Of a stretch of 52,002 nt of DNA, positions 47,745 through 52,002 are shown piece by piece. The notes under the pieces were generated by a model, which did not search any database, had not been told where the DNA came from, and saw only the letters and a list, made by a program, of their open reading frames with translations. A program made the position numbers and the translations under genes. The stretch's first letter is position 1; each line of letters starts with the position of its first letter. The stretch spans positions 1 to 52,002 of the forward strand of contig JAURJV010000017.1 of assembly GCA_030832065.1 (NCBI GenBank), in the 5' to 3' direction. The DNA comes from Rhodoluna sp. Its GTDB lineage: Bacteria; Actinomycetota; Actinomycetes; Actinomycetales; Microbacteriaceae.

Positions 47745-49058
47745 TTACTCCGTAAAACTAAATGATGCACCGAGGGCTTCAAGCTTTTCCAAGAAGTGTT
47801 CGTAACCTCTGGAGATTAGCTGCACATTGCTGACATTAGAGGTTCCCTGAGCTGCCAGGGCTGCGACCATGTGGCTGAAACCACCACGAAGATCCGGAAC
47901 TGTGATGTCTGCACCAACCAGTTGTGTAGGGCCAGAAATGACTGCTGAGTGATAGAAGTTGCGTTGCCCAAAGCGGCAAGGGTTACCACCTAGACATTCG
48001 CGATAGATCTGAATCTGGGCACCCATCTTGACCAGTGCCTCGGTAAAACCAAACCTGTTTTCGTAAACAGTTTCGTGAACGATTGAAAGACCGGTTGCCT
48101 GAGTCAGAGCAACAACCAGTGGCTGCTGCCAGTCAGTCATAAAACCTGGGTGGACGTCGGTCTCGATTACCACCGGCTGCAAAGCTCCGCCTGGGTGTTT
48201 GAAGCGAATACCATCGTCCTCGATTTCAAATGCTCCACCGATTTTTCTAAATACGTTCAGGAATGTTGTCATCTCCTGTTGGCGAGCACCACCGACCATA
48301 ATCTCGCCACCGGTTGCCAAAGCCGCAGCAGCCCACGACGCCGCTTCATTTCTATCAAATAAGGCGCGGTGGGAATAGCCGTTCAGGGTTTCAACACCCT
48401 CGATGCGAATCACTCGGTCGGTGTCTACCGAAATGATGGCACCCATTTTTTGCAAGATAGCGATCAGGTCCATGATTTCTGGCTCAACTGCAGCTCCGGA
48501 AAGTTCAGTTAGTCCCTGCGCCTTGGTTGCAGTGAGCAGTACTTGCTCGGTAGCGCCAACCGATGGGTAAGGCAGGGAAATCTTAGCCCCGTGCAAACCA
48601 TTGGGAGCAGTCATCCTTGTTCCATTCGGAAGCTTCTCGATAACAGCACCGAAGTTTCTAAGTACTTCTAAGTGATAGTCGACTGGTCGGTCACCGATGT
48701 GACAGCCGCCCAAATCTGGGATGAAGGCCTCACCGAGCTGATGCAACAGTGGGCCACAAAACAAAATAGGGATTCTGGAAGATCCGGCGTGAGCATCAAT
48801 ATCAACCATTCGGGCTGACTTGACTTTGCTCGGGTCCAGTTTCATAACACCGGCGTCATCAAAGTCGATAGTTACCCCGTGAAGCTCAAGCAGCCTCTGG
48901 ACAACTTCGACGTCACTGATTTTTGGAACATCTCTGAGGATGCTCGGGGTCTCACCCAGCAGGGCGGCGACCATCGCCTTGGTAACCAGGTTCTTGGCAC
49001 CTTTGAGGTCGACGCGACCGACCAGCGGTTTCCCGCCTTCAACGGTAATTTGACTCAT
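47745..49058 (-). CDS. murA: UDP-N-acetylglucosamine 1-carboxyvinyltransferase
   Basis: VDLKGAKNLVTKAMVAALLGETPSIL, DIDAHAGSSRIPILFCGPLLHQLG; start trimmed to ATG 49058. Confidence 0.93.
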   Translation of the reverse strand: MSQITVEGGKPLVGRVDLKGAKNLVTKAMVAALLGETPSILRDVPKISDVEVVQRLLELHGVTIDFDDAGVMKLDPSKVKSARMVDIDAHAGSSRIPILFCGPLLHQLGEAFIPDLGGCHIGDRPVDYHLEVLRNFGAVIEKLPNGTRMTAPNGLHGAKISLPYPSVGATEQVLLTATKAQGLTELSGAAVEPEIMDLIAILQKMGAIISVDTDRVIRIEGVETLNGYSHRALFDRNEAASWAAAALATGGEIMVGGARQQEMTTFLNVFRKIGGAFEIEDDGIRFKHPGGALQPVVIETDVHPGFMTDWQQPLVVALTQATGLSIVHETVYENRFGFTEALVKMGAQIQIYRECLGGNPCRFGQRNFYHSAVISGPTQLVGADITVPDLRGGFSHMVAALAAQGTSNVSNVQLISRGYEHFLEKLEALGASFSFTE

Positions 49059-49136
49059 CCGATTCCTAGCTTGTTCCCTGAAACGCCTAAAAAGACCTTG
49101 AACCCCAAGTTTACCAGCGTGGCGTAGATTGGCAGG

Positions 49137-50387
49137 GTGAACAATATCGAGCAAATTCAGCGTCGAACCATACGAATTCTGGCTACAGGACAGGTTTTAG
49201 GCGGTTTTGGGCTCGGTTCTGTGCTTTCTATTGGATCACTTTTAGCTCGAGATCTCAGTGGAACTGAGGCCTGGGCAGGAGCAGCAGCAACATTCAGCAC
49301 CCTCGGCGCTGCCGTTTGGGCTATTCCACTTTCCAGACTTGCCTATGCCAAAGGTAGGCGACCGGCCTTAGCTACTGGAGCAGCCTTTGCAATCAGTGGT
49401 GCACTGCTAGTTATTGAGGCAGCCCACATTCGCTTCTTCCCACTTTTACTGCTTGGTATCTTTTTGCTAGGTGCCGGATCGGCAACCAGCTTGCAGGCTA
49501 GATTTGCCGCGACCGACATTCCGGTTACCGGTAAAACGGGGCGGTCAATTGGTCTTGTAGTTTGGGCGACAACCGTTGGGGCTGTCACCGGTCCTAACCT
49601 GTTTGGTCCGGGTGATGCACTGGGTAAGCTTCTTGGCTTACCACCGATGACCGGACCATTCCTATTTACGGTAGTTGCCCAAATTGGCTCAACTTTGATT
49701 TTTTGGTTTGGACTAAAACCAGACCCACTGAAATTTGCTCAGGAATTACAAAAAGATTCAGCGAAAACCAAACATAAGATATCGCTAAAATCGGCAATTC
49801 AGACTCTTCGGGAAAACAGCCTGGCCAGATATGCAGTGATCAGCGTCGCCCTCTCTCACATGGTTATGGTTTCGGTTATGAGTATGACGCCGGTCCATAT
49901 GCAGGACATGGGTTACGACCTCGTTGTGGTTGGTTTTACCATCAGCCTGCATATCGCCGGGATGTATGCCTTGTCCCCGCTTATGGGCATGCTAGCTGAC
50001 CGTTTTGGGAAAATCAGAATGATCGTAATTGGGCAGCTGACTTACTTGGCTGCTCTGGCAACAGCAGGATTTGGTAATGACAACCGTTGGTTGGTTACTC
50101 TAGGTCTAGCCCTCTTGGGGTTGGGTTGGTCTGCCTCAACGGTATCTGGCTCTGCCCTGTTGGCTTCGGTGCTTCCGGCTAATGAGAAAACTAACGTTCA
50201 GGGACTATCGGATTCTTTGATGAATCTTTCCGGTGCCCTAGGTGGTGGGGTTGCTGGAACTATTTTAAGTTTCGTAGCTTTCGGCGGATTGAACATGTTT
50301 GCGCTGCTACCGGTAACTGTTATTTCACTGCTTTCGATAGTTGCCTATCGAAAATCTATCGCAGCTGAAGCAGCTCCTGCCAAGTAG
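49137..50387 (+). CDS. MFS transporter (GTG start)
   Basis: Twelve hydrophobic segments; LGMLADRFGKIRM-type loop (SPLMGMLADRFGKIRMIVIG). Confidence 0.88.
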   Translation: MNNIEQIQRRTIRILATGQVLGGFGLGSVLSIGSLLARDLSGTEAWAGAAATFSTLGAAVWAIPLSRLAYAKGRRPALATGAAFAISGALLVIEAAHIRFFPLLLLGIFLLGAGSATSLQARFAATDIPVTGKTGRSIGLVVWATTVGAVTGPNLFGPGDALGKLLGLPPMTGPFLFTVVAQIGSTLIFWFGLKPDPLKFAQELQKDSAKTKHKISLKSAIQTLRENSLARYAVISVALSHMVMVSVMSMTPVHMQDMGYDLVVVGFTISLHIAGMYALSPLMGMLADRFGKIRMIVIGQLTYLAALATAGFGNDNRWLVTLGLALLGLGWSASTVSGSALLASVLPANEKTNVQGLSDSLMNLSGALGGGVAGTILSFVAFGGLNMFALLPVTVISLLSIVAYRKSIAAEAAPAK

Positions 50388-51255
50388 GACCGCAGCAGCC
50401 ACCTTCTTGCTGAATCGAAAATTCAGCTGCGCGACAAGCTAGCTCCAGTGATTCTTGCAAACCATTTCCGGCAGCCAATGCAGCCAGGAAAGCACCGGTG
50501 TGAACATCGCCCGCTCCGTTAGTGTCAACCACTGGAACCTTTCGACCTGGCGCATCAGCAACCAGTTTTCCGCCGTGGTGTAATTCTGCGCCTTCAGCAC
50601 CTTTTCTAAGTAGCAGCCAGACATCCTCGGCTACGAAGGACGCCAATTTTTCATACTCACTTTTATTGCAGGAAATTAGCGTTGCATGCTTGCCCAGCCA
50701 AGTTAGCACCTCATCAGATAGTTGCGCAGTGGTCGGTCCTGGATCAAAGACAATCTTGCTTTTGATTAGATCGGACTGGAAAAGTTTCGCAAAGGCATCC
50801 CTGGAAGTTGGATAGACCAATTCATATCCATAAATAACCAGCCAGATATCTTCACTGTATTCATACTTTTCAAGTTCTTCGAAAGCTCTAAGCCCCTCAG
50901 CACCGCTCTGGGTAACGAAACTGCGTTGACCGTTAGGTTCAACCAAAGTAATACAGAGCCCTGAATCTCCCTGGCTGTAATCCTCGATAGCTTCAATCGA
51001 AACATTTTCCATAGCCATGGCTGCCCTAATTAGATCAGATCTGGGGCCGGTGCCAAGCGGTGTGCAGTGAACAGCAGGTAAGCCTAACCTGGTGGCTGTT
51101 GATTCTAGATTGAGTGCGCCGCCAACCTGACTGAAAGTCTTGGTAGCTAACACATCGCCACCGGGGGTGGGAAGATGGGGGACGTAGGTCACCTGATCGA
51201 CTAAACCGCTGGCTAAGGATTTCAGGTGCGTTGGGCGAAACTCAGTTAACTCCAT
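50356..51255 (-). CDS. PfkB family carbohydrate kinase
   Basis: VPHLPTPGGDVLATKTFSQVGGALNLE and C-terminal VVDTNGAGDVHTGAFLAAL. Confidence 0.92.
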   Translation of the reverse strand: MELTEFRPTHLKSLASGLVDQVTYVPHLPTPGGDVLATKTFSQVGGALNLESTATRLGLPAVHCTPLGTGPRSDLIRAAMAMENVSIEAIEDYSQGDSGLCITLVEPNGQRSFVTQSGAEGLRAFEELEKYEYSEDIWLVIYGYELVYPTSRDAFAKLFQSDLIKSKIVFDPGPTTAQLSDEVLTWLGKHATLISCNKSEYEKLASFVAEDVWLLLRKGAEGAELHHGGKLVADAPGRKVPVVDTNGAGDVHTGAFLAALAAGNGLQESLELACRAAEFSIQQEGGCCGPTWQELLQLR

Positions 51256-51267
51256 TAGTTCAACCCT

Positions 51268-51306
51268 AATAAAGAAAATCCACCTTCATTTAGTAATAAA
51301 GGCGGA
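51268..51306 (-). terminator. Rho-independent terminator of tRNA-Glu
   Basis: Minus strand TCCGCCTT-tattactaaatg-AAGGTGGA (one G:U) followed by TTTTCTTTATT. Confidence 0.75.
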
Positions 51307-51309
51307 ATT

Positions 51310-51385
51310 TGGTGACCCCAGCGGGATTTGAACCCGCGCTACTGCCGTGAGAGGGCAGCGTCCTAGGCCGCTAAACGATGGGGCC
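51310..51385 (-). tRNA. tRNA-Glu(CTC), CCA encoded
   Basis: Minus strand GGCCCCATCGTTTAGCGG...CTGCC-CTCTCAC-GGCAG...GCGGGTTCAAATCCCGCTGGGGTCACCA. Confidence 0.95.
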
Positions 51386-51401
51386 GTAGAGCAACCTCTC
51401 T

Positions 51402-51407
51402 ATTATG
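51402..51407 (-). promoter_or_regulatory. Candidate -10 box (CATAAT) for tRNA-Glu
   Basis: CATAAT on the minus strand about 17 nt upstream of the tRNA 5' end. Confidence 0.35.
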
Positions 51408-51439
51408 CCAGAGGGCACCAGTTAGAGCCAGCCCTCTTA

Positions 51440-52002
51440 TCAGGCAAAGACTCTAAGCGCTTTGGGTGCGATAACGCATGTCACCGGTGATTCACCCACG
51501 TGCTCACCGTCTGAATAGGCAGGCATACCAGGCGAGTGCAGGGTTACTTCCTTGGCTCGGATGATCTCAACTGCAGGGTGGGTTACGTGTTTGCCCTCAT
51601 ATACAGTCGGGAAGAGTTTGATCAATTCCAGCCGGCTAATCGAGTTGAGAATAAAGAGGTCGAGTGAGCCATCATCAACTGAGGCTTCCGGAGTGATGTA
51701 GAGGCCACCTCCGTAACTTGGGCTATTGGCAACTGTGCAAAGGTTTGCTTCAAAGATTCGCTCTTTGCCATCAATTACCGCTCTATAAGAAATTGGTTTG
51801 AAGGCTGCCAACTCCCGATACATCGCCAATCGATACTTGATAGGTCCGGTAATCCAAGACCAGGTGTTGGCTCTTTTATTGACAAGTGCGTCAAAACCTG
51901 CACTCACAGCCCCAAAGGAATAGAACTTCTTGGAATCAGAATTTGATTCAATCAGGTCAACCAACCTAGTTTTATTTAAACTGTCAACCACATGCTTAAC
52001 TC
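51440..52002 (-). CDS. Diacylglycerol kinase / YegS-like lipid kinase, 5' end outside window
   Basis: SFGAVSAGFDALVNKRAN...ANSPSYGGGLYITPEASVDDGSLDLFIL; frame remains open to the window edge. Confidence 0.88.
   Translation of the reverse strand, partial: VKHVVDSLNKTRLVDLIESNSDSKKFYSFGAVSAGFDALVNKRANTWSWITGPIKYRLAMYRELAAFKPISYRAVIDGKERIFEANLCTVANSPSYGGGLYITPEASVDDGSLDLFILNSISRLELIKLFPTVYEGKHVTHPAVEIIRAKEVTLHSPGMPAYSDGEHVGESPVTCVIAPKALRVFA

Noticed and set aside
49059-49154. N-terminal extension of the murA ORF (MLDIVHPANLRHAGK...)
   Set aside because: MurA-like sequence begins at MSQITVEGG (49058) with AGGA upstream; the extension runs into the divergent MFS start.
1-52002. CRISPR, prophage, transposon, toxin-antitoxin or defence island
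   Set aside because: No direct-repeat/spacer pattern, integrase, transposase, terminal repeats or defence-like domains were seen on either strand; gene content is housekeeping throughout.

Overview
The window is a gene-dense chromosomal core region of an actinobacterium. Gene content and synteny suggest a streamlined, moderate-GC Microbacteriaceae or Luna-like freshwater lineage; that placement is inference. I found no mobile element, prophage, CRISPR array or defence island. From left to right it holds: (i) a minus-strand block argS-lysA-hom-thrC-thrB-rho-prfA-prmC-tsaC/Sua5-wecA-atpI-like-atpB (partial at the left edge); (ii) tRNA-Arg(CCG) directly abutting a dedA-family gene; (iii) rdgB-rph-murI-DUF3039-malic enzyme-htrA; (iv) an initiator tRNA and a cluster of UPF0182, PDZ/Lon-like protease, DUF2342 Zn-protease, E1/ThiF-like protein, UvrD2-like helicase, nudC and a phosphotransferase; (v) a stretch from about 28.8 to 44.8 kb in which gene orientation alternates repeatedly; (vi) ddl-gpsA-plsC-murA, an MFS transporter, a PfkB kinase, tRNA-Glu(CTC) and a partial diacylglycerol kinase. 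The most interesting signals are architectural, not a new gene system. At least 13 genes have a TAnnnT box exactly 7-8 nt before the start codon, which suggests pervasive leaderless transcription and corrects several starts. Six convergent gene pairs interlock stop-to-stop by exactly 4 bp. Divergent starts lie as little as 24-29 bp apart. A tRNA ends 1 nt before a CDS start. The rho leader carries four consecutive inverted repeats. I found no convincing evidence for a wholly new biological system. All protein names come from reading the sequence; no database search was run.
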